Positions 8,203 through 16,325 of a stretch of DNA of 16,953 nt are shown here, piece after piece. The notes beneath the pieces were generated by a model that was given only the letters and a program-made list of their open reading frames with translations, ran no database searches and was not told the origin of the DNA. This DNA is from Pavlovales sp. CCMP2436. Lineage: Eukaryota > Haptophyta > Pavlovophyceae > Pavlovales. The translations under genes were made by a program, and so were the position numbers. Position 1 is the first letter of the stretch, and every line of letters starts with the position of its first letter. The DNA is taken from the NCBI GenBank assembly GCA_026770615.1, contig MU631490.1:218339-235291 (forward strand), in the 5' to 3' direction.

Positions 8203-8629
8203 TGATAGGATATCTCTTCTCGGCTAGGAGAAGTCACACTGGGCCAGTTACGCTTGTCCGTTGGACACACTAGTCCAAGCGTGGACCTCGTGCGTCAGCC
8301 TTACTCAGGATCTCTAAATCACTTTGGAGCGTCTCAACAAGAGACAAGTATCTTAAACGTAACCGGAGTTTAAGGACCGCTTTGGCCTAAAACTCCAGTA
8401 TTGCCGGAGCACACTGTTCCTGGACTCTTCGAGTCCCCTTTGGCCGTTGGATTAAGGGCATTCCCTAATCCCGCCGACGTATGCCGCCGACCGGTAGTGT
8501 ATCGTCGCAATGGGGGAAAGGATAACTATCCAGTAAAACCCCCTGTGAGTGCGAACGGGCACTCATCAGTGGATGCCCTCGAGCACTCATACATCCGTCC
8601 ACGCATCTGTGCGCATACGAATGCTAACA
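8203..8629 (-). repeat. 3' LTR of the copia element
   Basis: 427 bases, beginning TGATAGGATATC and ending GCTAACA on the + strand. It is the 3' LTR because the element is coded on the - strand and the purine tract lies next to it at 8630-8636. It carries a string of short inverted repeats: stems at 8216/8228, 8261/8273, 8331/8341, 8365/8386, 8422/8431, 8449/8463 and 8546/8559. A + strand open frame crosses both LTRs but has no recognisable product. Confidence 0.9.
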
Positions 8630-8636
8630 ACCCCCC
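8630..8636 (-). promoter_or_regulatory. Polypurine tract next to the 3' LTR
   Basis: On the - strand the bases just before the 3' LTR are CACGGGGGGT, a short G6 purine run at the position where plus-strand priming occurs in LTR elements. It is short, but position and orientation fit. Confidence 0.6.
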
Positions 8637-8676
8637 GTGACACACGATGTCCTTGGTCTAGACTCGCGTCATAGAC

Positions 8677-9214
8677 CTATCGTCGTGATGTCGCTCTACC
8701 CCTGCTAGGCTTGTAGGGAAAGGCATCGTATTGGAACATGATGGCGTCGACGTGCCGATGGAAGATCGTCGTCGTCGTCGCCTTTGTCATGATGTCTGCA
8801 CGGTTTAGGTCGGTGTGGACCTTCAGGCCCTTAATCATGTCCTTTTCGTGCGCCACTCGGATGTAGTGCAACTTAACGTCGATGTGCTTCGACCTCTTGT
8901 GGTGGACCGGGCTCTTGACCAGGTCAATGGTGCCCTGGTTATCCTGGTAGACCGGCGTAGGCTCATCCTCCAACTGATGGAGGAAGGCCGCCAGCTCACG
9001 CAGATAAACCAGCTCGCGGCAGCACTCGCTGACGGCAATGTACTCTGACTCGCAAGTCAAGAGTGCGATGACCGACTGCAGGCTCGAGTGCCATGCGATG
9101 AGTGAACCGTTGTACATAACGATGTACCCTGTGGTGGAGCGTCGCTCCTCCTTGTCGCTGGCCCGATCAGCGTCCGCGAACGCCGAGATGCCGGAGTGCT
9201 CGCTATCCGCTTCG
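8677..9214 (-). pseudogene. copia RNase H domain and C-terminus of pol
   Basis: The frame reads SGISAFADADRAS (first catalytic Asp region), then RRSTTGYIV, then TCESEYIAVSECCRELVYLREL (catalytic Glu in SEYIA), then VYQDNQGTIDL (catalytic Asp), HHKRSKHIDVKLHYIR and a basic tail. This is the standard Ty1/copia RNase H pattern, and the expected acidic residues are visible. It degrades the RNA strand of the RNA-DNA hybrid during reverse transcription. The frame ends at a TAG (8677-8679). It is joined to the RT by a frameshift between about 9205 and 9255, so it has no start of its own. Confidence 0.85.
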
Positions 9215-10348
9215 AAGCAAATAGGAGGCCTAGTCGCTGGGTGCTCCTGAGGTACTTCAGCACGCGCTTGACCGCGAGCATGTCACACACCCTGGGTGTG
9301 CTCATTCGCCTAGCTAGCGAATTCGTTGCATGAGCCAGGTCAGGACGGCACGTTGTCATGGCAAACATGATGGCGCCGGTGATCTCCTGGTACGTCTTGA
9401 TGTCCTTGTGGTTGAGCAGCTGCTCATCCAGGACGGTAGAGTTGTCCTTCTCCGCCTCCGACGTGCGTGCCGGCTTGCAGTCGCTTATGCCGAATCTGGC
9501 GATGATGCCCCTGAGGTAGGACTCAAGGTGCATGTACATGCCCTCTGGGGTGTACTCAAACTGCGCACCCAGGAACTTCCCGAGCTCGTCCTGCACCTTC
9601 AAGGTGTAGTGCTTATCGAAGTCTGCTACGAGCTCCTCGATAGCCTTGGGGTTGCCCGTCAGGTTGAGCAGGAGTAGATTATCCACGAAGTTCCCCGCGA
9701 TGATGATTCCTCCACACGGTGCGATCTTGATGAAGATGCACGGCGCGCGCTCACAGGGCACGAATCCACGCTCAAGCAAGCGTGCTTGGTGGTGTCGGTA
9801 CCATGCGCGGCCCGATTGCTTCAGTCCCATCTGAGCTTTGATGACCTCAGCCACGACGATGTGCCCAGGCGGGGCTCTTGTCTTCGCCTTATATCCTGCA
9901 GGTAGAGCGAATAGCGGTCGGTCTCCCTCATCGAGAGTAGATGTCAGATAAGCGTCTGAGGCATCTCCCTTCTAGAAGATCTTGACCTCAGCGTGCCTCA
10001 GGTCGCAACGGCGATTGCCGTTGACCTTTGCACCAATGGCTAGGAGTAGCCGGACTTGCTCGCTCCTGATGGTGGGTGAAAGCACTTCCGTGTAGTCAAT
10101 GCCTTCCTTCTGGAAGTTGCCCATCACCACCATGCGAGCTTTCCAACGGGTGACCTCACCCGTCTTGTCCGATTTGGCCTCGTAGACCCACTGTGATGGT
10201 AGTACCCTTGACCAGCCTTCACCACCTTTTCGCTGAAGGTGTTGAGGTCTCGATGTGCGGCCAGGTTGGACTCCATCGCCTTCGTCCACTCGTCCGCTTG
10301 CGGCGATGCTTTCGCCTGTCGGTAGTGTCGAGGGATGGTGACCAGCAC
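9215..10348 (-). pseudogene. copia reverse transcriptase (RVT_2 type), broken
   Basis: The coding pieces in - strand order are 10348-10195 (PRHYRQAKASPQADEWTKAM), 10195-9972 (QWVYEAKSDKTGEVTRWKAR, then FQKEGIDYTEVLSPTIRS) and 9971-9215. These are the hallmark opening motifs of the copia RT. The last piece has KGDASDAYL (motif A Asp) and GLKQSGRAWYRHH. At motif C it reads NFVDNLLLL where the family has YVDD, so the second catalytic Asp is Asn. A TAG lies at 9972-9974, right before motif A, and frameshifts lie near 10360, 10195 and 9220. The enzyme would make cDNA from the element RNA in virus-like particles; as written it is inactive. Confidence 0.88.
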
Positions 10349-10842
10349 TCCCTTATGTGTGATGCCGAATTCGCACGGGCTTGGGCGATCTCGGGAGGCC
10401 TTGTCTTGCTCCTAGCAGCCCTGTCCCGCCGTAGCGGGTCATTCCCTTTGGGCAGGGCTTGGATCGGGTTGTCTTCGATCAGATCCGGATCCACCATCGT
10501 CTTTAGCGTTCTTGCGCGGCTCGTCGGCGAAACAACGCGACTGTCCGGCTCTTAGTCCGATTCTTCACCGTCCGTTCCCGAATCGTCACACGGGATGAGG
10601 TCTGGCAAATTGTCGGCGTTGGCCGGGGCGTCGTCTGTTGCTGCGATCGTCATGGTCGAAACTTCGACTTGCTTGCTGGATAGTAACACTCTGGTGTTCT
10701 CCTGAACTTCTGTTCTCCTTAACTTCGACCATCTGGTCGCTCTGTTCCACTCGCCAAGGGGTGTGGATTCCCCCGCGATCAGATCTCGCTCACCGATCTT
10801 GACGTGTCTCGAAAAGTTCACGGTGCCGTCTTTCAAAAGCAC
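10219..10842 (-). pseudogene. copia integrase C-terminal region and integrase-RT linker
   Basis: After a frameshift near 10850 the frame reads GYIVLLKDGTVNFSRHVKIGE, matching the segment that follows the integrase core in copia polyproteins. An acidic, low-complexity linker follows (NLPDLIPCDDSGTDGEESD), then a TAA at 10552-10554. The same frame then continues (VDPDLIEDNPIQALPKGNDP), with a basic stretch up to the RT. Linkers of this kind tether integrase to RT and are poorly conserved. The frame moves on to the RT near 10360. Confidence 0.65.
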
Positions 10843-11795
10843 GATATAACCTTGACGTTATCACGTGTGATCTGTTGAGAAGCCAGCACGTTGCGAGCTA
10901 CGCAAGCATGCCGCATTGCCCATGGCCAGTTTTTGTTCGAAACCTTGGCCATCGCAAGGAGCGCTATGGTGTCAGCTTCGAGCGTCCCTATGTATCTCTC
11001 CACCTTGCCGTTGGACTGTGGCGTGTCGTGCGCTGACGTCACGTTCGCGCTAAACCCAAACTATAGCAGGTGGTCCTCGACGTCCTTGGCATTGAGGTTG
11101 GCGTTGAGGTTGGATCTGTCATCTGTGTGTACTCTCCTCTGTCCGAATCCGGGACCTAGAAGAAGATGGGAGCCCAAGTTGGCGTACGTGCCCAGCTCGA
11201 GGAACCACAGTCTCAACAGATGAGCGATTCCTTGCATGTGCTTGCCAATATACACCCAACCTCGGTTGGATGCCTCGTCCAGACAAACCAGTCCGTAACG
11301 CATACCGAGGGAACTCCCGTCGGTACCTACCGGGAGGTTGACCTTAGATATTATCAGGATATCTACGTGTGTCACCTGCCCAGGCAGTACTGCCCGTGGC
11401 ATCGGGTCAGTAAATACTGTGTTCCGCATACGTGCGCCAGTTAGTGTCGATAGATTAGCCCTCTGGGGTAAACTATGGTCTATGTCTAGGACGGCATCAC
11501 TTATCAGTGTGCGCTGCAGCAGTATCTTGTTGCCGATGCTCGTACGCGTTGCCCAGAAAGCCAACCCCTCCTTGCTGGACGCAAGCTTGCGTCGGAGTTG
11601 GTCCGCCGTCTCCTTGGGCGACGCCGGGCTTAGACGTTTGGGTGGCGAGTCTCGATCGGAGGCCTTGGTCCCAAACGCTGGAAGACGGGCTGTGATTCCG
11701 CCCGCGCTCCGCGCCCTCCCCGGCCGCGGCCGTGGGAAAGCTTGTCGGATCCGTAGCCTGCGAATCCACGCTGGCCATGCCTTCCGCGCCTCCAC
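10833..11795 (-). pseudogene. copia integrase, interrupted by TAG
   Basis: From 11795 the frame has a basic leader, then a pre-integrase-like stretch (SLPQRANLSTLTGARMRNTV), then the rve-type core. The three expected acidic residues are seen: Asp in THVDILII, Asp in RVHTDDRSNLN, and Glu in PQSNGKVERYIGTLEAD. A TAG at 11061-11063 splits the core between the second Asp and the Glu; the frame is otherwise continuous (11042 onward reads TSAHDTPQSNGKVER). A classic HHCC zinc finger is not obvious. The frame ends at TGA 10833-10835 after a shift into the next segment. Integrase inserts the cDNA and makes the five-base target duplication. Confidence 0.82.
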
Positions 11796-12319
11796 TGTGG
11801 CTGTGCTGCGGCAGAGTTGGCGATCGCGTTGCCCCCCTTAGCTAAGGGGGATGAGACCAGAGGCCCCACCTCCGGTGGGAGGTCGTCTCCCGGGCGGTAA
11901 ACCTTGGCGCACATGCGCGAGCCATCCATGTCGAGCACCTTGCCGCCGAGCTGCGAGATATCAATCGTAGCGACGTTCTTGGCGAAGGTGCTCGTGATGT
12001 CCGACTCGGTGAATGTGCGCACCGACAGGAGAGGTTCATGTACCCCCTTTACTGTCCAGCACACCATCCAGACGATTTGGCAGTCGCCCGTCTTCTCGCA
12101 GATCACGTCCATGATCAGCGCTCACTTCAGCAGCACGGCGACCGATCGGCGGTCACCCCAGTGAACGTGTCCACTCATATCGATGAGGCTATGGAGTACG
12201 ATCGGGTCTGCTAGCGGCACACTTGCCCCCGAGTCCATGATCATGCGGACGTAGCCGAGCTTGGGTACGCCTTCCGTACGACGGGCGTAGGCCTGGAACA
12301 CGCGCAACTGTTCGATCAC
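11630..12319 (-). pseudogene. copia aspartic protease, interrupted by TGA
   Basis: The motif MDSGASVPLAD at about 12207-12239 is the DSGA active site of copia proteases. The downstream flap and C-terminal part (GVHEPLLSVRTFTESDIT, then IDISQLGG and VLDMDGSRMCAKVY) lies in the same frame past a TGA at 12122-12124. The remainder is Gly/Arg-rich (RGRHGQRGFAGYG), and the frame ends at TAA 11630-11632, where coding moves to the integrase frame. The protease would cut the Gag-Pol polyprotein. The preceding segment ends in a TAG only four codons upstream of the GTG at 12319, so there is no independent start. Confidence 0.82.
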
Positions 12320-12328
12320 AAGTCGCAG

Positions 12329-13021
12329 CTATCGCCCTTCAACCTCATCGGTCGGCGGGATCATGCTGATATCTTCTTCATCCGAGTTCTCCGTGGCGAA
12401 AGCAGCGCAGCAACTCTCCTTGATCGAGCCCGTGTCCTTCTCGGCGGCTGCCACCGAGAAACCCAGGTCGATTAGGACGGCCTTGTCGTGCTTGCGGCCC
12501 ACGGCCTTGATGAGGATCTTGAGCGCCGCAGCGCCCGTCTCTAGGTCGTTGCCCGGGTCCATGAACAACGCCATCAGGTTCAAAATCCTCTGTACCTTAG
12601 GCTTGTTCAGCCGTGCGAGAGCGCCATCAAGACTGATCCGCTTGTTCGCGTGCAGTACCCACTGGCCAGGCAGCTCGAGCTTCTTCTCCTGGGAGCGGTC
12701 TTGCAACCAGGAGCTGGGTCCTGCAATCGGGCGAAAACCCGAGCAGCGGCGCTCGGCCAGGATCTCAACGAGACACCCTGGCTCATCCGCCCAGAACTCA
12801 GCACGCTTCATGCTCGCCTCCGACCAGTGTGGCGGCGGCGAGGGTAGTATCGGCGGCGGCGGCGGCGTGAGGGCACGCTTGCCCCCAGACTGTGCCGGTA
12901 CCAAACTGGGCAACGGCAACCGAGGCATCGGGAACGGCACGTCCCCTGGCTCGATCGATGCGCCTATCTTGGGCGTCTGCTCTGTCTCCGGGTCCTTTAG
13001 GAATGCGTTCAGATCAAACCC
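12329..13021 (-). pseudogene. Gag-protease spacer region of the copia element
   Basis: This stretch is in the same frame as gag (upstream) and protease (downstream), bounded by TAG codons at 13022-13024 and 12329-12331. It reads GFDLNAFLKDPETEQ, a Pro-rich part (LTPPPPPILPSPPP), then SEASMKRAEFWADEPGCLVE and a Leu-rich segment with QRILNLMALFMDPGNDLETG. I recognise no domain. An ATG lies at 12940 but nothing marks it as a start. It looks like the C-terminal part of an unusually long Gag. Confidence 0.6.
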
Positions 13022-14653
13022 CTAGACAGTGCGGGCGTGGACTAAGCCCCCTTTCACCGTGCTCCCGATGTTCACCACCAGCCGTGATAAACCATCGGCG
13101 ACCCTCGGGTCCAGCGCGTAGACCTCTGCTGAAGAGATCTTGTTCTCCGCTCTTGTTGATGACGAGACCGAGACGTTGCCCATCTTGTCCGGAAACCTTG
13201 TCGGGAAGAGCGCGATGTTCGCTTGCTTGTCCTGAAGTTCCCGTCGGGCGTCCATCGCCTGCACGATGTTCTCGTAACGCGCCGCGGCGCACTCACAGTC
13301 CTCTAGCAAGCTGTCTACAGTCTGCGAGAGAGCTGTCGCATCGTGGCTGCCGGGCTCTAGCTGGGAGTCCGACAGCAGCACGATCTCGTCCGTGATCCAC
13401 TTGGCCTCGCCAGCGAGGTCGAAGCTGTCGAGCTGGAAGCTGTTGAGCTCCTCCAACCACAGCGGCTCGAGCAGAGCGGGCGCGAGCTGTTTGGACACCA
13501 GCTTGATGTCCATCCAGTCGCGCTGCGGCCTCTCCTGCACCGCAATCGCGCGGTAGCCGAAGCCGTACAACTCCTCGCCGTCGGTCTCGCCGAGGGTGAT
13601 CGCCTGGCGCGCCATAGCGTTGGCGTGCTGGGGTTGCCCCTCCAGCGGCTTCCCTTGCTTCAGCGCCTCGCGCCTCTGCTTGCAACCCAGAGCGTGTTCC
13701 ACTCGGGCCGCGTCTGCGCCCGGCTGGGTGCACTGCCCCACGTAGTGACTGAGACTGCCGCAGCAGATACACCCGTCTCTCCCTGGGTATATGGACTGCT
13801 TGGGGATTGCGCCCCCACGCCCACCAGTGCCCCAGGTCACCTTTGTCGGCTCTGCCATCTTGGCAGTAGCCTGCGCGTGCAGCGCCTTGCGCTGCGGCAC
13901 CCACGTCTGCACGCTCTTCGCGCTAGCAACGTTGGCACGCGCGTGTCCGTCCGGCTTGAGCTTGCCCCCGAATTTGTCGGGTGTAGCGCCCGAGCTGAAC
14001 GCCACAAGGCTCCTCATCCGGGCCACGAGCGCGGCATGCTGGTTGTGCTCTACCAGTTTCGATGCCTTCGAGTACATCTCCGCACGCAGGTTTGTCCACC
14101 TACTGCTGTCACGTGGCATTGCCTCAAGGAGCCGGAAGAAAGCCATGCTCTCGACCAACTTGTAGGTCTCGAGGAAGGCACGCAGCCTCTTGGAATTGAG
14201 GTTCTCCGCCGCCAGGAAGGTCTCCAGCGGCACGCGGGGTCCAGTCGGTGGACCCACGGTGAGCACGAGCTTGTTGACCTGCGCAGAGAAAGTGCTGAAC
14301 TGCCGCAGCTCCTGAAGCGCGGACATGATGATCAGAACTTTGTCGTACGAGTTGTCATCCTCCCTCACGCCGTCTTCGAGGCGCAGCCACACGGCGACTG
14401 GGAAGAACCCCTGAAGGTGCTTGTACAACGCCTCCCAGGATGCTTGCCACACCGTCTTGAGAAGCTTCTCAATTGTAGCGTAGGCCGCCGAAGTCCTCTG
14501 CTTGCCGCACTGTACCGCCGACTCGGAGGTGATGACGGCGACGCTCGCCTCGTGGGAGCGCAAGAGGCTCGCCTCTCGTTCCTTCAGCTTAAAAGACCGG
14601 GCCCGGAAGTCTTCATCCATCCTGGCGGATGCAGATTCGGCCTCCTCCCGCAT
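13022..14653 (-). CDS. copia Gag, main part with CCHC zinc knuckle
   Basis: This is the longest open frame of the element (543 residues from ATG 14653). Residues 1-45 are charged and helical, probably coiled coil. Residues about 65-210 form a helical capsid-like region (WEALYKHLQGFFPVAVWLRL, ALQELRQFSTFSAQVNKL, LRAFLETYKLVESMAFFRLL), in the manner of copia Gag. Residues 295-308 are CICCGSLSHYVGQC, a CX2CX4HX4C nucleocapsid knuckle for RNA binding. The rest is acidic and unrecognised. The N-terminal part of Gag lies in another frame upstream (15216-14584) and overlaps it by 70 bases. The frame ends in TAG but is open beyond. Confidence 0.82.
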   Translation of the reverse strand: MREEAESASARMDEDFRARSFKLKEREASLLRSHEASVAVITSESAVQCGKQRTSAAYATIEKLLKTVWQASWEALYKHLQGFFPVAVWLRLEDGVREDDNSYDKVLIIMSALQELRQFSTFSAQVNKLVLTVGPPTGPRVPLETFLAAENLNSKRLRAFLETYKLVESMAFFRLLEAMPRDSSRWTNLRAEMYSKASKLVEHNQHAALVARMRSLVAFSSGATPDKFGGKLKPDGHARANVASAKSVQTWVPQRKALHAQATAKMAEPTKVTWGTGGRGGAIPKQSIYPGRDGCICCGSLSHYVGQCTQPGADAARVEHALGCKQRREALKQGKPLEGQPQHANAMARQAITLGETDGEELYGFGYRAIAVQERPQRDWMDIKLVSKQLAPALLEPLWLEELNSFQLDSFDLAGEAKWITDEIVLLSDSQLEPGSHDATALSQTVDSLLEDCECAAARYENIVQAMDARRELQDKQANIALFPTRFPDKMGNVSVSSSTRAENKISSAEVYALDPRVADGLSRLVVNIGSTVKGGLVHARTV

Positions 14654-15216
14654 GAACTCAACACTGGGCGGTGTGGCCGGAGCTCCCTCTCCATCGACGC
14701 TCCCCTCTGCCGGGTGGGCGTCTTGTACTTGCGCGCGATCGCCGCGCGGTCCGACTCAAAGTCGTTCGTCAGGATAGCAAGATTGCCTTCCATCTCGATC
14801 TCGAGCTTGGTGATCTTGGCGGCGGCAGCGCAGCCAGTGAGCTCCACCATGCTCTCGAGTAAGGCGATGCTGTCCAACTGTGCCACGACCTTGACGTTCT
14901 CGAAGGACTTGTGGAGGAAGATTTCCTTGAACTCCTCGAAGTTGCACGAGCTCGGGCCCTGCGCGCCTTCCCAGCCCATCACGTGGACTGAGATGTGCTT
15001 ATCCTCCTTGGCCCACAGCAAGCGGTGGATCGAAAACCAGATGCTGTCGTGGATCACCGCGTAACCCAGCACCTCCTCCGTGAGCTGCATCCCCTCCGTA
15101 GTCAGGAGGGTCACCTTAAGCGAGCTGATCGCAGCAAGAATATGCTGATGAAGCGTCAGTGGCGACTTCTTGGGAGAGTCCACTCCAGCGGTGGCGGCCG
15201 CCGGAGATGTCGACAT
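14584..15216 (-). CDS. N-terminal part of copia Gag
   Basis: A frame of 210 residues from ATG 15216-15214 reads MSTSPAAATAGVDSPKKSPL, then LHQHILAAISSLKVTLLT and a helical charged region (KITKLEIEMEGNLAILTNDF). The reading sense moves to the 14653 frame somewhere between about 14740 and 14653. The following frame is open upstream to that point (coding DAHPAEGSVDGEGAPATPPS), so the two were one Gag. The ATG uses the last base of the 5' LTR as its A, leaving no untranslated leader. I found no clear slippery heptamer in the overlap. Confidence 0.7.
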   Translation of the reverse strand: MSTSPAAATAGVDSPKKSPLTLHQHILAAISSLKVTLLTTEGMQLTEEVLGYAVIHDSIWFSIHRLLWAKEDKHISVHVMGWEGAQGPSSCNFEEFKEIFLHKSFENVKVVAQLDSIALLESMVELTGCAAAAKITKLEIEMEGNLAILTNDFESDRAAIARKYKTPTRQRGASMERELRPHRPVLSSCGRRPNLHPPGWMKTSGPGLLS

Positions 15217-15644
15217 GATATGATATCTCTCCTCGGCTAGGAGAAGTCACAACGGGCCAGTAACGGTTGTCCGTTGTACACACTAGTCCAAGCGTGAACC
15301 CCTCGTGCGTCAGCCTTACTCAGGATCTCTAGATCACTTTGGAGCGTCTCAACAAGAGACAAGTATCTTAAACATAACCGGAGTTTAAGGACCGCTTTGG
15401 CCTAAAACTCCAGTATTGCCGGAGCACACTGTTCCTGGACTCTTCGAGTCCTCTTTGACCGTTGGATTAAGGGCATTCCCTAATCCTGCCGACGTATGCC
15501 GCCGACCGGTAGTGTATCGTCGCAATGGGGAAAAGGATAACTATCCAGTAAAACCCCCTGTGAGTGCGAACGGGCACTCATCAGTGGATGCCCTCGAGCA
15601 CCCATATATCCGTCCACGCATCTGTGCGCGAACGTATGCTAACA
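15216..15644 (-). repeat. 5' LTR of the copia element
   Basis: 429 bases, TGATATGATATC to GCTAACA on the + strand, about 95% identical to the other LTR by eye, with a two-base insertion (CC near 15300) and roughly 19 substitutions. Transcription of the element would start here and run leftward. Most of the short hairpins seen in the other LTR are kept; the one at 8261-8278 is broken here (TTGTAC for TTGGAC). Confidence 0.9.
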
Positions 15645-15649
15645 ATATA
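15645..15649. repeat. Target-site duplication ATATA, right copy
   Basis: ATATA directly follows the CA end of the right LTR and matches 8198-8202. It continues into a TA-rich stretch (to about 15653). Confidence 0.65.
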
Positions 15650-15700
15650 TATATTACATTATTCTAGGATGGTTTAAGCGCGTCGCGATACTAGTGGGGC

Positions 15701-15820
15701 TAGCGGCTCAACAGACCCGTGGTCGTTAGACGATGGGTTGGATCTTGCGCAGCCCTGGACCGGCGGCTCAGCAGACCCGTGGTCGGTAGACGACGGGTTG
15801 GATCCTGCACAGTCCATGCT
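15701..15820. repeat. Tandem repeat, two copies of 60 bases
   Basis: The unit starts near GCGGCTCAACAGACCCGTGG at 15703 and again at 15763, with few differences (AACAG/AGCAG, CGTTAG/CGGTAG, GATGG/GACGG, CTTGC/CCTGC). Short open frames over it on the - strand follow the repeat and show no domain. I see no gene. Confidence 0.7.
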
Positions 15821-15840
15821 CGAACCCTGACGGGAATGCC

Positions 15841-16040
15841 AACAGCCAAGGCGTCAGCCACACAATTATGAGGTTGGGCCGGCCCCAAGTGGGGCCGTCC
15901 AAGACATCCTCGAACCGGGAGACACTCCGAGGCCGGACACAACAGCCAAGGCGTCAGCCACGCAGTTATGATGTTTGGGCCGACCCCAATTGGGGCCGTC
16001 CAAGACATCCTCGAACCAGGAGACACTCAAAGGCCAGACA
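15841..16040. repeat. Tandem repeat, two copies of 100 bases with a palindromic core
   Basis: AACAGCCAAGGCGTCAGCCA begins each copy, at 15841 and 15941; each ends near GGCCGGACA or GGCCAGACA. Inside each is a near-palindrome: GGCCCCAAGTGGGGCC in the first copy, and CCCCAATTGGGG, a perfect 12-base palindrome, in the second. TCCAAGACATCCTCGAACC follows it in both. Frames over it are open on both strands but look like shadows of the repeat. Confidence 0.75.
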
Positions 16041-16325
16041 AGGTCGTTGCAGAGACTGGCTGGACGGTAATCGGTATCAGGTTGTATGGAATACAATCCT
16101 AACCGTATCATAGCTCGTTAACTCTCGAGGATTGCGATGCGGGTCCGTAGACCAGTGAAGAGGCCGACGGCCGGGTGCCAGTGCATAGCAGGTCCAGGCG
16201 GGACCTCATCTTCACGGCAGCTATTTCCCCATTCATCCCATAAAACTCCACATCACTCTTCTTATTCTTTTTTCTTTTTTTTTGAGGAAGGAGAGAAACT
16301 GGCTATTGCTGACTATCGGCTGCCA
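16041..16325. other. Intergenic sequence with a pyrimidine/T-rich tract
   Basis: No gene is seen. A T- and C-rich run at about 16250-16283 includes six T and then nine T. Read on the - strand this is an A-rich tract with AATAAG, downstream of the Ser/Pro-rich frame, so it could be its 3' region or a retroposed poly(A) remnant. Evidence for either is thin. Confidence 0.4.

Larger units (their letters stand above)
8203..15644 (-). mobile_element. Ty1/copia LTR retrotransposon, near full length but decayed
   Basis: Two similar LTRs (8203-8629 and 15216-15644, each TG...CA on the + strand) flank a 6.6-kb interior coded on the - strand. Domain order is gag with a CCHC knuckle, DSGA protease, integrase, reverse transcriptase, RNase H. 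Integrase before RT defines Ty1/copia. Total length is 7,442 bases, long for the family because about 2.9 kb precedes the protease. By eye the LTRs differ at about 19 positions plus one two-base indel, roughly 4-5%. The coding region has in-frame stops at 13022, 12329, 12122, 11061, 10552 and 9972, and frameshifts near 14700, 11700, 10850, 10360, 10195 and 9220. As written it could not make its proteins. Confidence 0.92.

Noticed and set aside
8401..8640. A + strand open frame of 79 codons with a near-identical partner at 15416-15667.
   Set aside because: It lies inside the two LTRs, so its conservation simply reflects LTR identity. It runs opposite to the element's genes and shows no domain.
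14584..14740. A programmed -1 frameshift inside gag.
   Set aside because: The shift has the right sign, but no X XXY YYZ heptamer in the correct frame is seen, and five other breaks in the element have the same sign without any need for programming.
13625..15064. A 479-codon + strand frame antisense to gag.
   Set aside because: It mirrors the - strand Gag frame, whose zinc knuckle and order in the element make it the real one. The + strand translation is Leu/His/Arg-rich with no motif.
15700..16111. - and + strand frames over the 60- and 100-base repeats as genes.
   Set aside because: Their translations just follow the repeats, frames are open on both strands, and there is no domain.
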